The position numbers and the translations under genes are program-made. The notes below the pieces were generated by a model that had not been told where the DNA came from, made no database searches, and worked only from the letters and a program-made list of their open reading frames with translations. Shown piece after piece: positions 1 to 5,987 of a stretch of 10,092 nucleotides of DNA. Every line of letters begins with the position of its first letter. The first letter of the stretch is position 1. This DNA is from Clostridiales bacterium (GTDB lineage: Bacteria > Bacillota > Clostridia > Oscillospirales > Acutalibacteraceae), in assembly GCA_022791355.1 (NCBI GenBank), contig JAAVYX010000174.1:1-10092 (forward strand), written 5' to 3'.

Positions 1-31
1 CCAAGACGTCGCGGCTTGCGTGGGTTTGCCT

Positions 32-69
32 CCGTAAAACCGTATTTGCCCTTTGGAGCGTAGATGGTA
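32..69 (+). repeat. Dispersed repeat module 1, copy A
   Basis: This stretch matches the reverse strand of 6440-6484. Shared in order are CCGTAAAAC, CGTATT(T/A)GCCC, TT(T)GGAG and GTAGA(T/C)GGTA. The other copy carries a 9-nt insertion after CCGTAAAAC and lacks two single bases. I aligned these by eye; the order and number of shared blocks make chance unlikely. No function is known to me. It is directly followed by module 2 at 74-113. Confidence 0.55.
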
Positions 70-73
70 TATG

Positions 74-113
74 TTTTTGATTGGTTAGACGGGAGGTTTC
101 GCGGCTAAATTCC
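74..113 (+). repeat. Dispersed repeat module 2, copy A
   Basis: This stretch is repeated, inverted, at 2306-2345 with equal length (40 nt) and no gaps. Two 11-nt blocks are identical: TTTTTGATTGG at 74-84 and GAGGTTTCGCG at 93-103. They are separated in both copies by 8 mostly different bases. By eye about 30 of 40 positions agree. I read it as part of an intergenic repeat family. Confidence 0.6.
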
Positions 114-121
114 TTTTCTTT

Positions 122-180
122 TATACAGCCGGGATAGCACAATACCCGCGAAATATCCCCTCAGCTAAATAAAGGCTATA
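122..180. other. Structured non-coding segment
   Basis: Nested inverted repeats are visible. Inner arms are GGGATA (131-136) and TATCCC (154-159). Outer arms are TATA-CA-GCC (122-130) and GGCTATA (174-180). The 7-mer GCTAAAT occurs at 104-110 and again at 164-170. No coding frame with a ribosome site is convincing here. It may be the rest of the repeat element that begins near position 32, or a small structured RNA; nothing in the sequence decides. Confidence 0.3.
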
Positions 181-192
181 CCGGCCCATATC

Positions 193-221
193 AAAACGAC
201 CGTCTGCGAAAACAGGCGGCC
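193..221 (-). terminator. Terminator of the metal-binding lipoprotein gene
   Basis: Read on the minus strand, a 9-position stem (arms 213-221 and 198-206, one mismatch and one G-U pair) closes a 6-nt loop. It is followed by GTTTT. It lies about 15 nt after the stop codon at 236, the place expected for a Rho-independent terminator. The U-tract is short. Confidence 0.6.
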
Positions 222-235
222 GTCTTCTGTACATG

Positions 236-1183
236 CTATGCCAGCGCTTGAATAAGAATTTTAAAGTTTTCCTCCATTCCGGCCAAATAGGAATCTTGAT
301 CCGTCTCGCCGGTGACTAAGGGGTCCAGGGTATAAATCCGCGCGCCTGTCCCGTCGGCAATCACCTTGGCTGTGGAATCGGGATACTGGGGCTCGGTAAA
401 AATGGCCGTGATCCCCTGGTTCTTGGCCTCTTCGATCAGGCCCTGCAAGGTCTGCGGGTCGGGGGCCGTGCCAGGGGTGGACTCTATCACCGCCGTCACC
501 TGCAAGCCGTAGTCGGCGGCCAGATAGGCGAAGGCGGCGTGAAAGGTGATAAGCTTTCGATGGGGCAGGGCCTCCAGAGCCGGCCGGTAGACGCTGTCCA
601 GCCGGTCGGCCGCCTCCGTAAAACGCTGGACGTTGGCCGCGTACACCGCCTTGTTGGCCGGGTCATGTTCGGACAGAAAGTCCGCGATACGCTGGGCCTG
701 CTTTTTCGCGTTTTGCAGGGAAAGCCAAGTGTGGGGATTGTTTCCCTCCTCCTCGTGCCCCGGGTGGTTGCGGTCATGTTCCCCTAGTTCGGGCAGCAGC
801 TCCAGCCCCTGAGCCGATTCCACAGAGGGCAGGTCGGGATACTGGCTGAAAATTTTATCGGTGAAGCTGTCCTCCATTCCGGCCCCGTTGAGCACCAGCA
901 AGTCCGCCTCTTCCACCTTCTGCATGTCGGCGGGGGTTAACTGATAGTCGTGGGGGCAGCCGGCCGTCTGACTCGTCATACATTCCACCGTGACGTTTTC
1001 CGCCCCGTCGGCCACGGCCAAGGTCAGGGCGTAGACCGGGGTGAAGGAAGCCAGAACCCGCAGCCCCGCCTCCTGCTCTTCGTCGTCTGGCTTGGCGCAG
1101 GCGGCCGCCCCCGTCAGGGCGCAGACCAGCAAACCGCAAAGGACCAGCCGGCCCCAACTCCTGATTCTCATCATAATATTCAT
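236..1183 (-). CDS. Zinc/manganese ABC transporter substrate-binding lipoprotein (ZnuA/AdcA family)
   Basis: This 315-aa protein is the extracellular metal-capture component of a cluster A-I (ZnuA/TroA-type) ABC importer. Residues 1-29 form a lipoprotein signal: basic start, hydrophobic core, then LTGAAAC with Cys29 as the probable lipidation site. Likely metal ligands are His78 (CPHDY), His151 (NPHTW), His215 (FHAAF) and an acidic residue in TEPQYPDS (264-271). A His/acid-rich loop at 136-146 is typical of zinc-specific members. The C-terminal DPL...DSYL pattern is also family-like. The ATG at 1183 lies 14 nt after an AAAGGAG, so Met4 or Met5 could be the start instead. No permease or ATPase gene is in the window: the gene is followed by a terminator and faces away from mscS. 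Zinc versus manganese cannot be settled here. Confidence 0.93.
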   Translation of the reverse strand: MNIMMRIRSWGRLVLCGLLVCALTGAAACAKPDDEEQEAGLRVLASFTPVYALTLAVADGAENVTVECMTSQTAGCPHDYQLTPADMQKVEEADLLVLNGAGMEDSFTDKIFSQYPDLPSVESAQGLELLPELGEHDRNHPGHEEEGNNPHTWLSLQNAKKQAQRIADFLSEHDPANKAVYAANVQRFTEAADRLDSVYRPALEALPHRKLITFHAAFAYLAADYGLQVTAVIESTPGTAPDPQTLQGLIEEAKNQGITAIFTEPQYPDSTAKVIADGTGARIYTLDPLVTGETDQDSYLAGMEENFKILIQALA

Positions 1184-1226
1184 TGGCGTATCGGTAACTC
1201 CTTTACGGAAAATTGAAAACCCGCCC

Positions 1227-1255
1227 TTGTCAACCGGCAGCGGCCTGTCTATACT
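1227..1255 (+). promoter_or_regulatory. Sigma-A promoter of mscS
   Basis: TTGTCA (1227-1232) and TATACT (1250-1255) are separated by exactly 17 nt; each differs from consensus at one base. The predicted start near 1262 gives a short leader ending in AGGAGG (1284-1289), 8 nt before the ATG at 1298. Confidence 0.75.
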
Positions 1256-1275
1256 AATATAAGAGAATTTCCCAA
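1248..1275 (-). promoter_or_regulatory. Possible promoter of the metal-binding lipoprotein gene
   Basis: On the minus strand TTGGGA (1270-1275) and TATAGA (1248-1253) are 16 nt apart, each 4/6 to sigma-A consensus. It overlaps the divergent mscS promoter. A better -35 (TTGACA, 1228-1233) exists but has no acceptable -10 at 16-18 nt. I recognise no Zur- or AdcR-type operator. Confidence 0.3.
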
Positions 1276-1297
1276 ATATATACAGGAGGCGTTTTAC

Positions 1298-2119
1298 ATG
1301 GAAAACTTAAAAGAACGACTGCTCGATTTTCTCCTCAACATGGGCCCCAAGCTGATCGGCGCGGCCTTGGTGGCGCTGATCGGACTGTGGCTGACCAAAA
1401 TCCTGGTAAAGATTCTGGACCGCCCCATGACCCGTATGAACCTGGATTATTCTCTCAAACGCTTCCTGCTCATCTGCGTTCGGACGGTTTGCATCCTGGT
1501 GGTGGTCATCAGCGCCATGTCCACCCTGGGCATTTCCTCGGCCGGCTTGCTGGCCGCCTTAGGCGGCGCCGCGGTAGCGGTGTCCCTAGCCCTCAAGGAC
1601 AGTCTCTCCAACATGGCCGGCAGCATCATGCTGCTCTTCTCCCACCCATTTGTCACCGGGGATTTTATCGAGGCGGGAGGCCTTTCGGGTACGGTGCAGC
1701 GTATCGACATGGTGCATACCTATCTAAACACGCCGGATAACCGCCAGATCGTCATTCCCAACGGCCAGTTAATCAGCCAAAGCATCGTCAATTACAGCCG
1801 TGAGGACAAGCGACGGGTGGATATGACCTTCTCCATCGGCTATACGGACGATGTGGAGACGGCCAAGGCGGCTCTGCGTCAGGTCATTGAAAAACATCCG
1901 ATGGCCCTGCGGGAACCCGCTCCCTTCATCCGGGTGGAAAAACGGGCGGCCAGCTCGGTGGACCTGATCGTTCGGGTCTGGTGTAAAAACGCAGATTACT
2001 GGGATTTGCGTTTCGACCTGCTGGAGCAGGGAGGCGGCGCGCTGGACCAGGCCGGCGTCAACACCCCCTACGACCAGCTGGACGTCCATCTGGTAGACGG
2101 ACAGAAAAAAGGGGCTTAG
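1298..2119 (+). CDS. mscS: Small-conductance mechanosensitive channel, MscS family
   Basis: This 273-aa inner-membrane protein has the compact MscS architecture, close to the 286 aa of E. coli MscS. The channel opens under membrane tension to release solutes in osmotic downshock. Three hydrophobic helices are visible: about 17-39, 57-78 and 80-112. The third carries the Gly/Ala-rich pore stretch (LLAALGGAAVAVSLALKD, 84-101) that packs the heptameric pore. The beta domain follows, with HPFVTGD (116-122) and the family signature VIPNGQL (152-158). A C-terminal alpha/beta domain begins near SIGYTDD (179-185). AGGAGG 8 nt upstream fixes the start. It is a single-gene unit divergent from the metal-binding lipoprotein gene. 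I found no clean terminator directly after it. Function is by family; gating and ion selectivity cannot be read from the sequence. Confidence 0.95.
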   Translation: MENLKERLLDFLLNMGPKLIGAALVALIGLWLTKILVKILDRPMTRMNLDYSLKRFLLICVRTVCILVVVISAMSTLGISSAGLLAALGGAAVAVSLALKDSLSNMAGSIMLLFSHPFVTGDFIEAGGLSGTVQRIDMVHTYLNTPDNRQIVIPNGQLISQSIVNYSREDKRRVDMTFSIGYTDDVETAKAALRQVIEKHPMALREPAPFIRVEKRAASSVDLIVRVWCKNADYWDLRFDLLEQGGGALDQAGVNTPYDQLDVHLVDGQKKGA

Positions 2120-2345
2120 GATCAATCGGCCCCAAAGAGCGACGGCGGCGCAGTCCTGTAGGAGGCCAAGGTATCCGTAGGATATCGCAGGCGGCAGCGT
2201 TTTTCTCCCCCTTCTTTTGCCGCGTTACAAAAGAAGGGGACTAGAGGCGCTTTAGCGCCGGGACGCCAGACTCTACTAGATCAACTTTTGGCCTAAATAA
2301 CAACAGGAAATCTGGCGCGAAACCTCTATCCCAGCCAATCAAAAA
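2120..2345. repeat. Structured intergenic repeat region
   Basis: This gene-free stretch is dense in inverted repeats. They are TATCC/GGATA (around 2172-2184); a perfect 12-bp pair, CCCCTTCTTTTG (2208-2219) with its complement at 2228-2239 and an 8-nt loop; GGCGCT-TT-AGCGCC (2246-2259); and CGCCAGA (2264-2270) with TCTGGCG (2311-2317). The 12-bp stem lacks a following T-run on the plus strand, so it is not a typical terminator of mscS. The right end (2306-2345) is copy B of repeat module 2. A dispersed palindromic element (REP or MITE type) is my best reading. Confidence 0.5.
2306..2345 (-). repeat. Dispersed repeat module 2, copy B
   Basis: Reverse-strand copy of 74-113. The two identical 11-nt blocks lie at 2335-2345 and 2316-2326, again with 8 nt between them. 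About 30 of 40 positions agree by eye. It abuts the possible terminator of the membrane protein gene. Confidence 0.6.
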
Positions 2346-2377
2346 AGAAAAGCTGTCGCAAACTCTCCCACGCAGCT
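2341..2377 (-). terminator. Possible terminator of the degV operon
   Basis: On the minus strand AGCTGCG (2371-2377) pairs with CGACAGCT (2351-2358) with one bulged base and a 12-nt loop. It is followed by TTTCTTTTTT. It lies 13 nt after the stop codon of the membrane protein gene. The stem is short and the loop long, so confidence is moderate. Confidence 0.45.
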
Positions 2378-2389
2378 AAAAAGAAAAAA

Positions 2390-3124
2390 CTACGCCGCCT
2401 GTTTGCGCCCCAGCCGTTCCAATCCCCCGCTGCGCAAAAAAACATCCACAAGGAAAAAAACCAAAAAAACCGCCCCGCTTTGCAGAATATCCCCAGCCGC
2501 GTTTTTCCACATGTACCGCAATGCCGAGGACAAGCCGAAGCCCCCGCCGCTGTATAGGCTGGCGGCAATCCAGATTTGCAGCAGCTGCCCCAGCAGCAAC
2601 GCGGCGGCCGTCAGCAGCAGCGCGCCCGCTCCAAGGACGGCCGGACCCTTCCAGCGCATCCGAAGGAACTGCATTCCCATCCCCGGCAGCACAATGAACA
2701 GCAGGGGCAGAAGCAGACCGCTTAGCCCAACGTATAGCAGGGAGCCGACGCCCACCCCGCCGCCGGTTCGAAGGCCGCTTACCAGGGAAAAGACCGCGTC
2801 CAAAACCGTTTGGCCGCCGTAGACCAGCAGGCAGGCGGCCGTAAAACGGCCAAAGGAAAAGCGGACGGCTAGCAGCATAAGAGCGGGCAGGACCAAGACC
2901 CACAGCCAATCGGTCAGAAGGGCGGCGGCGGCCAACCAGCCGGACGCGAATAGCCGTAGAAGATAGAAAACAAAGGCTAGGACCAAAAGGACGCATATTC
3001 CTTTCCATTCCAAGGACGCCAGCTCTTTTTCCGAAAGGCGGCGGGGAACGGCCCGGCCGGCTGCCGGACGATCGGCCAAAAAGGCGGCCGGCCGGCCGTC
3101 TATGCCGCGGACGGGTCTGGGCAT
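2390..3124 (-). CDS. Six-helix integral membrane protein of unknown function
   Basis: I do not recognise this 244-aa protein. Residues 1-40 are Arg/Ala/Pro-rich and probably cytoplasmic. Hydrophobic segments follow at about 42-60, 64-88, 95-116, 128-150, 162-186 and 212-230, so about six membrane helices are likely. The C-terminus is basic (RLGRKQ). No catalytic, nucleotide-binding or transporter signature is visible. The gene starts 12 nt after the stop of degV. Its ribosome site (GGGGG-type, fused to the degV stop codon) lies in that gap, so the two are almost certainly co-transcribed. A role near the membrane connected with lipids would fit a DegV partner, but that is inference. Composition matches its neighbours, with no sign of recent transfer. 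Confidence 0.8.
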   Translation of the reverse strand: MPRPVRGIDGRPAAFLADRPAAGRAVPRRLSEKELASLEWKGICVLLVLAFVFYLLRLFASGWLAAAALLTDWLWVLVLPALMLLAVRFSFGRFTAACLLVYGGQTVLDAVFSLVSGLRTGGGVGVGSLLYVGLSGLLLPLLFIVLPGMGMQFLRMRWKGPAVLGAGALLLTAAALLLGQLLQIWIAASLYSGGGFGLSSALRYMWKNAAGDILQSGAVFLVFFLVDVFLRSGGLERLGRKQAA

Positions 3125-3136
3125 ATGACCGCCCCC

Positions 3137-4006
3137 TTACTTTATAATCGGCGATTTGCGCACAAACAGAACTCCCAGCGTATTGGGTCCGCAGTGAACC
3201 GAGACCGAGCAGCCGGCCCGGGTCACCAGAACCTCCTTAAAGGGGAGCAGCTCCCGCACCTTGTCGGCCACCCGGTTCACCACCTCCTGCCGGCAGCCGG
3301 CGTGGGTGACGAACACCCGGTCGGTATCGATATCTTCCCCGTCGGCCAGACGGGCGGCGGCATATTCCAGCAGTACATCCTCATACCGGCCCCGATACTT
3401 CTTACCTACCCCCATCACCCCGTTTTTGACCTCGATGCAGGGTTTGAGCCGCAGCAGGTTTGCGCCCAGCGCCGCCACAGAGGAGCAGCGGCCTCCCTTG
3501 TGAAGATATTCTAGGGAGTCGATGACAAAGGAAGCGTCCACCCGCTCCCACATGGAAGACGCGTAGCTGGCGATGGAACGGGCGTCCACCCCGTCGGCCG
3601 CCAGCTCGGCCGCCTTGAGCACCTCCAGCCCCGCGCCGGTAGAGAGACACTTGCTGTCGATAACATACACGTCCTCCAACTCGGCGGCGGCCAGACGGGC
3701 GTTGTTGAAGGTGGCCGACATGGAAGAACTGATGGTAAAATGGACCACGGCATAGCCCTGCTCCACAAAGGGCTTAAAATACGCCAGAAAGTCCTCCGTA
3801 TTGGCGGCCGTGGTCTTGGGGATTTCGCCGGTGGTTTTGTAATATGCATATATGTCGTCCGGATACACGTCTACGCCGTCCCGCAGGGTTTTGCCGTTCA
3901 TCACCACAAACAGGGGGTTGAGAGCGATGGAGAACCGTTCCAGCAGCTCCGGGGACAAATCGCAGGTGCTGTCGCAGGAAATAAGAACCTTTTTCTGATT
4001 TTCCAT
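3137..4006 (-). CDS. DegV family fatty-acid-binding protein (FakB-like)
   Basis: This 289-aa cytosolic protein belongs to the DegV family. Characterised members (FakB) hold a fatty acid while the kinase FakA phosphorylates it for phospholipid synthesis. Family marks, numbered from the chosen start: SCDSTCDLSPELL near the N-terminus (Asp12-Ser13-Thr14); KTTAA (64-68); TISSSMSATF (91-100), which contributes head-group-binding serines in the family; YLHKGGRCSS (167-176); LKP (187-189); and HCGPNTLG (271-278), a variant of the usual HxGPG. The ATG at 4006 is preceded by CGGAG at 8 nt. An in-frame TTG seven codons upstream (4027) has no better ribosome site. No fakA-like kinase gene is in the window. 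It is the first gene of a two-gene operon with the membrane protein downstream. The bound lipid is unknown. Confidence 0.93.
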   Translation of the reverse strand: MENQKKVLISCDSTCDLSPELLERFSIALNPLFVVMNGKTLRDGVDVYPDDIYAYYKTTGEIPKTTAANTEDFLAYFKPFVEQGYAVVHFTISSSMSATFNNARLAAAELEDVYVIDSKCLSTGAGLEVLKAAELAADGVDARSIASYASSMWERVDASFVIDSLEYLHKGGRCSSVAALGANLLRLKPCIEVKNGVMGVGKKYRGRYEDVLLEYAAARLADGEDIDTDRVFVTHAGCRQEVVNRVADKVRELLPFKEVLVTRAGCSVSVHCGPNTLGVLFVRKSPIIK

Positions 4007-4084
4007 GATAACCACTCCGTTCTGCAAACAATAGAGCCATACGGTCTTTGTCCGCCATATTCAGCTTCACGCCGCTTTAAGGTT

Positions 4085-4113
4085 AGTATACCATTTTATG
4101 AAAAATCTTACAA
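4085..4113 (-). promoter_or_regulatory. Extended -10 promoter of the degV operon
   Basis: On the minus strand TTGTAA (4108-4113) and TATACT (4085-4090) are 17 nt apart. TGG directly precedes the -10 (extended TGn motif). The leader to the ATG at 4006 is about 70 nt. Confidence 0.72.
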
Positions 4114-4140
4114 CACCCGGATGCCTTTTGCGGGCAGGTC

Positions 4141-4164
4141 TTTGGTAACGAATTTGTTACGAAA
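4141..4164. promoter_or_regulatory. Operator-like dyad upstream of the deacetylase promoter
   Basis: Imperfect dyad: TTT, one unpaired base, GTAAC, then an AATT centre with one mismatched pair, GTTAC, one base, AAA. It lies 7 nt upstream of the -35 of the deacetylase promoter and between the divergent promoters, where a regulator could act on either gene. I do not recognise the regulator. Confidence 0.35.
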
Positions 4165-4171
4165 AAAACGG

Positions 4172-4200
4172 TTGTATGTCCGGCTTTTATTTGCTATGAT
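4172..4200 (+). promoter_or_regulatory. Extended -10 promoter of the polysaccharide deacetylase gene
   Basis: TTGTAT (4172-4177) and TATGAT (4195-4200) are spaced by 17 nt, with TGC giving an extended -10. Transcription from near 4207 leaves a leader of about 80 nt. That leader carries a small hairpin, ATCAGG (4251-4256) with CCTGAT (4264-4269), ending 3 nt before AAAGGAG (4273-4279). The hairpin is too weak to call a switch. Confidence 0.75.
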
Positions 4201-4287
4201 AAGAGATACGGGAATTTATACCTATAAGAATTTTTTTATAAAATGAATTGATCAGGCGTTTTCCCTGATTGGAAAGGAGCTTTCTTT

Positions 4288-5409
4288 ATGGAAAACAATC
4301 ATTACGATCCTTCGTCCGCCGACATGTATGAGGACGATCAAAATTACGATCTGCCGCTGGAGCCTTCGGCGCCGCCCCCCGGCATACATCGGTCTCATGG
4401 CCGCCGGGGACGGCGCCCGGCCGCGCTGGCCGTCCTTACCATTCTGGCCCTCTTAGCCGCCTTAATTTTCGGCGGACTCTATGCCGGCGCGCAGTCCAAC
4501 ATAAAAAAGGCCGCGGCCGCCAATCAGAGCCAGCAGAACCAAGTATCCGAGCTGACCCAGCAATTGGCCCAGGCCCAGAGCAGCATCAGCCACTACCAGG
4601 AGGAGCTGGGCATTCCCGGCGGGGAGCCGGATACCGAGGGCATGGATTCCAGCCAGCTCGCCAGCGCCCTTCAGCAGCAGCTGGATCATCTGGATTCCAA
4701 GACCAGCGATCTGCGCTCCCGGATCAACGCCTTGAAGCCCCCTGTATCGGTGCCCGCCAGCACCGACGGACAGGACGACGGCAGAAAGGTGGCCTACCTC
4801 ACCTTTGACGACGGCCCTTCCGCCAACACTACCCAGATTCTGGATATCCTCAAGCAGTATAACGCCAAGGCAACCTTTTTTGTCATTGGCTCCAGCAAGC
4901 TGGATATGACCAAGCGAATCGCCGAGGAGGGCCATACGGTCGCTCTTCACTCCGACTCCCACGATTATAAAAAAATCTATTCCTCGGAAGACGCCTATTT
5001 TGAAGACCTGAAGGCCATCAGCGACAAGGTGCAGAATCATATCGGCACAGCGCCCAAGGTTATCCGTTTTCCGGGCGGCAGCAGCAATACGGTAAGCAAA
5101 AAACACTGTAAAGGCATCATGTCCGCGCTGGTCAAAAGCGTGGAACAGCAGGGCTACGTCTACTTCGATTGGAACGCCGACTCAGGCGACGCCAGCGGCA
5201 ACAATGTGGATCCCGCCAAGCTGGTTGCCAATGTAAAACGGGAGTGCGGCGGCAAGAGTCGCATCTGCCTGCTGATGCACGACGCGCCGGCCAAGTCTAC
5301 CACCGTCACCGCCCTGCCTGAGATCATCCAATATTTACAGAGCGAGGGCTATTCCTTAGAGGCCCTGACCACCGACGTTAAGCCCTTTCACCACGGCGTT
5401 CAAAACTGA
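4288..5409 (+). CDS. Membrane-anchored polysaccharide deacetylase (NodB domain, carbohydrate esterase family 4)
   Basis: This 373-aa protein probably removes acetyl groups from N-acetyl sugars in peptidoglycan or another wall polysaccharide. Order: an acidic then basic cytoplasmic N-terminus (1-44), one membrane helix (about 45-66), a Gln/Ser-rich coiled-coil-like stalk (about 70-150), then the NodB domain (about 165-360). All five CE4 motifs are visible: TFDDGP (172-177; Asp174 catalytic base, Asp175 metal ligand), HSDSH (221-225; two His metal ligands), RFPGG (260-264), DWNADSGD (294-301) and LLMHD (328-332; His331). The metal triad Asp-His-His is intact, so activity is likely. AAAGGAG at 8 nt sets the start. 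The layout recalls PgdA-type enzymes that lower lysozyme sensitivity, but the substrate is not proven. The gene stands alone: divergent from degV and convergent with spoIIID. Confidence 0.94.
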   Translation: MENNHYDPSSADMYEDDQNYDLPLEPSAPPPGIHRSHGRRGRRPAALAVLTILALLAALIFGGLYAGAQSNIKKAAAANQSQQNQVSELTQQLAQAQSSISHYQEELGIPGGEPDTEGMDSSQLASALQQQLDHLDSKTSDLRSRINALKPPVSVPASTDGQDDGRKVAYLTFDDGPSANTTQILDILKQYNAKATFFVIGSSKLDMTKRIAEEGHTVALHSDSHDYKKIYSSEDAYFEDLKAISDKVQNHIGTAPKVIRFPGGSSNTVSKKHCKGIMSALVKSVEQQGYVYFDWNADSGDASGNNVDPAKLVANVKRECGGKSRICLLMHDAPAKSTTVTALPEIIQYLQSEGYSLEALTTDVKPFHHGVQN

Positions 5410-5415
5410 CCGTAA

Positions 5416-5466
5416 GTAAAAGGAACCGGATAGACTGCCGGCGGCAGTCCGTCCGATTCCTTTTAC
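5416..5466. terminator. Bidirectional terminator between the deacetylase gene and spoIIID
   Basis: A long hairpin: GTAAAAGGAA (5416-5425) pairs with 5457-5466, CGGA (5427-5430) with TCCG (5452-5455), and GACTGCC (5433-5439) with GGCAGTC (5443-5449), closing a 3-nt loop. One mismatch and one 2x2 internal loop interrupt it. The A-run on one arm and T-run on the other give a U-rich 3' arm in both directions, as expected between convergent genes. Confidence 0.75.
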
Positions 5467-5538
5467 ACGCTTAACGCGCATTTTTGCGAAAGGCTCTAGC
5501 CAGGCGGTAAGCGCAAAGCCGTTTATCCTACGGCAGAC

Positions 5539-5787
5539 CTAGTCGCCCTTATACTTGCGGCGGGTGGCCAGGCCGCCCCGAATATGCCGTTCCTGCTTGT
5601 TATGCTCCAGCACTTCCTTAACCTGGGCGTACAGCTGCGGGTGATTCCGATGCAGCCGGTCGGTTACGTCTTTATGTACGGTCGACTTGGATATTTGAAA
5701 CTTCTTAGCGGCGGCGCGAACCGTGGCGTTATTCTCTATGATATACTCTCCCAACTCTACCGCACGCTCCTCAACAGCTCCTTTCAC
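5539..5787 (-). CDS. spoIIID: Sporulation transcription factor SpoIIID
   Basis: SpoIIID is a small DNA-binding regulator of the mother cell that adjusts the sigma-E regulon and helps switch to sigma-K. The 82-aa product has the family layout: EERAVELGEYIIE near the N-terminus, a helix-turn-helix at about 22-45 (TVRAAAKKF...SKSTVHKDV), and a basic C-terminal tail (RHIRGGLATRRKYK, 67-80) used for extra DNA contacts in characterised SpoIIID. I chose a GTG start at 5787: GAGGTGAT (5791-5798), a long match to the 16S anti-Shine-Dalgarno sequence, lies just upstream. The resulting N-terminus (MKGAVEERA) fits known homologues. The in-frame ATG codons at 5802 and 5862 have no ribosome site and would add a non-family extension; the one at 5862 also lies upstream of the predicted transcript start. 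B. subtilis SpoIIID is slightly longer (about 93 aa). It shows the organism is a spore former. Confidence 0.93.
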   Translation of the reverse strand: MKGAVEERAVELGEYIIENNATVRAAAKKFQISKSTVHKDVTDRLHRNHPQLYAQVKEVLEHNKQERHIRGGLATRRKYKGD

Positions 5788-5819
5788 ACTATCACCTCTC
5801 ATACTTGCCAGTTTGCTAG

Positions 5820-5848
5820 ATGATATGCGAAAAGCGGCCGTTTTATGC
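5820..5848 (-). promoter_or_regulatory. Sigma-E-like promoter of spoIIID
   Basis: On the minus strand GCATAAA (5842-5848) and CATATCAT (5820-5827) are 14 nt apart. This fits the B. subtilis sigma-E pattern (KMATATT, 14-15 nt, CATACAHT) at most positions. Transcription would start near 5812, giving a leader of about 25 nt that includes the GAGGTGAT ribosome site. Sigma-E control of spoIIID is established in B. subtilis; here it is a sequence-based prediction. Confidence 0.6.
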
Positions 5849-5987
5849 GTGTCCGGCTCCATTCGCGTCTATGTTCGAACGGTAAATATGAGACTGCTGC
5901 GCTGCGAAAAGGACCTTTTGCTCTTATGATAGGACCTAATGATAAAAAACGGCTTTTTCGGCTGGATTTTTACAAAGGAGCGATGGA

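Noticed and set aside
61..106. A 14-codon frame starting at the ATG at 64, with GGAG upstream
   Set aside because: It is too short, has no family match, and lies inside two repeat modules.
1228..1233. Consensus TTGACA (minus strand) as the -35 of the metal-binding lipoprotein gene
   Set aside because: No acceptable -10 exists at 16-18 nt. The match arises because TTGTCAA reads as TTGACAA on the other strand of the mscS promoter.
2208..2239. The perfect 12-bp hairpin as the mscS terminator
   Set aside because: It lies nearly 90 nt after the stop and lacks a following T-run on the plus strand.
4007..4027. Longer degV start at an upstream TTG
   Set aside because: The ATG at 4006 has a CGGAG ribosome site at 8 nt and gives the normal family N-terminus. 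The TTG has no comparable site.
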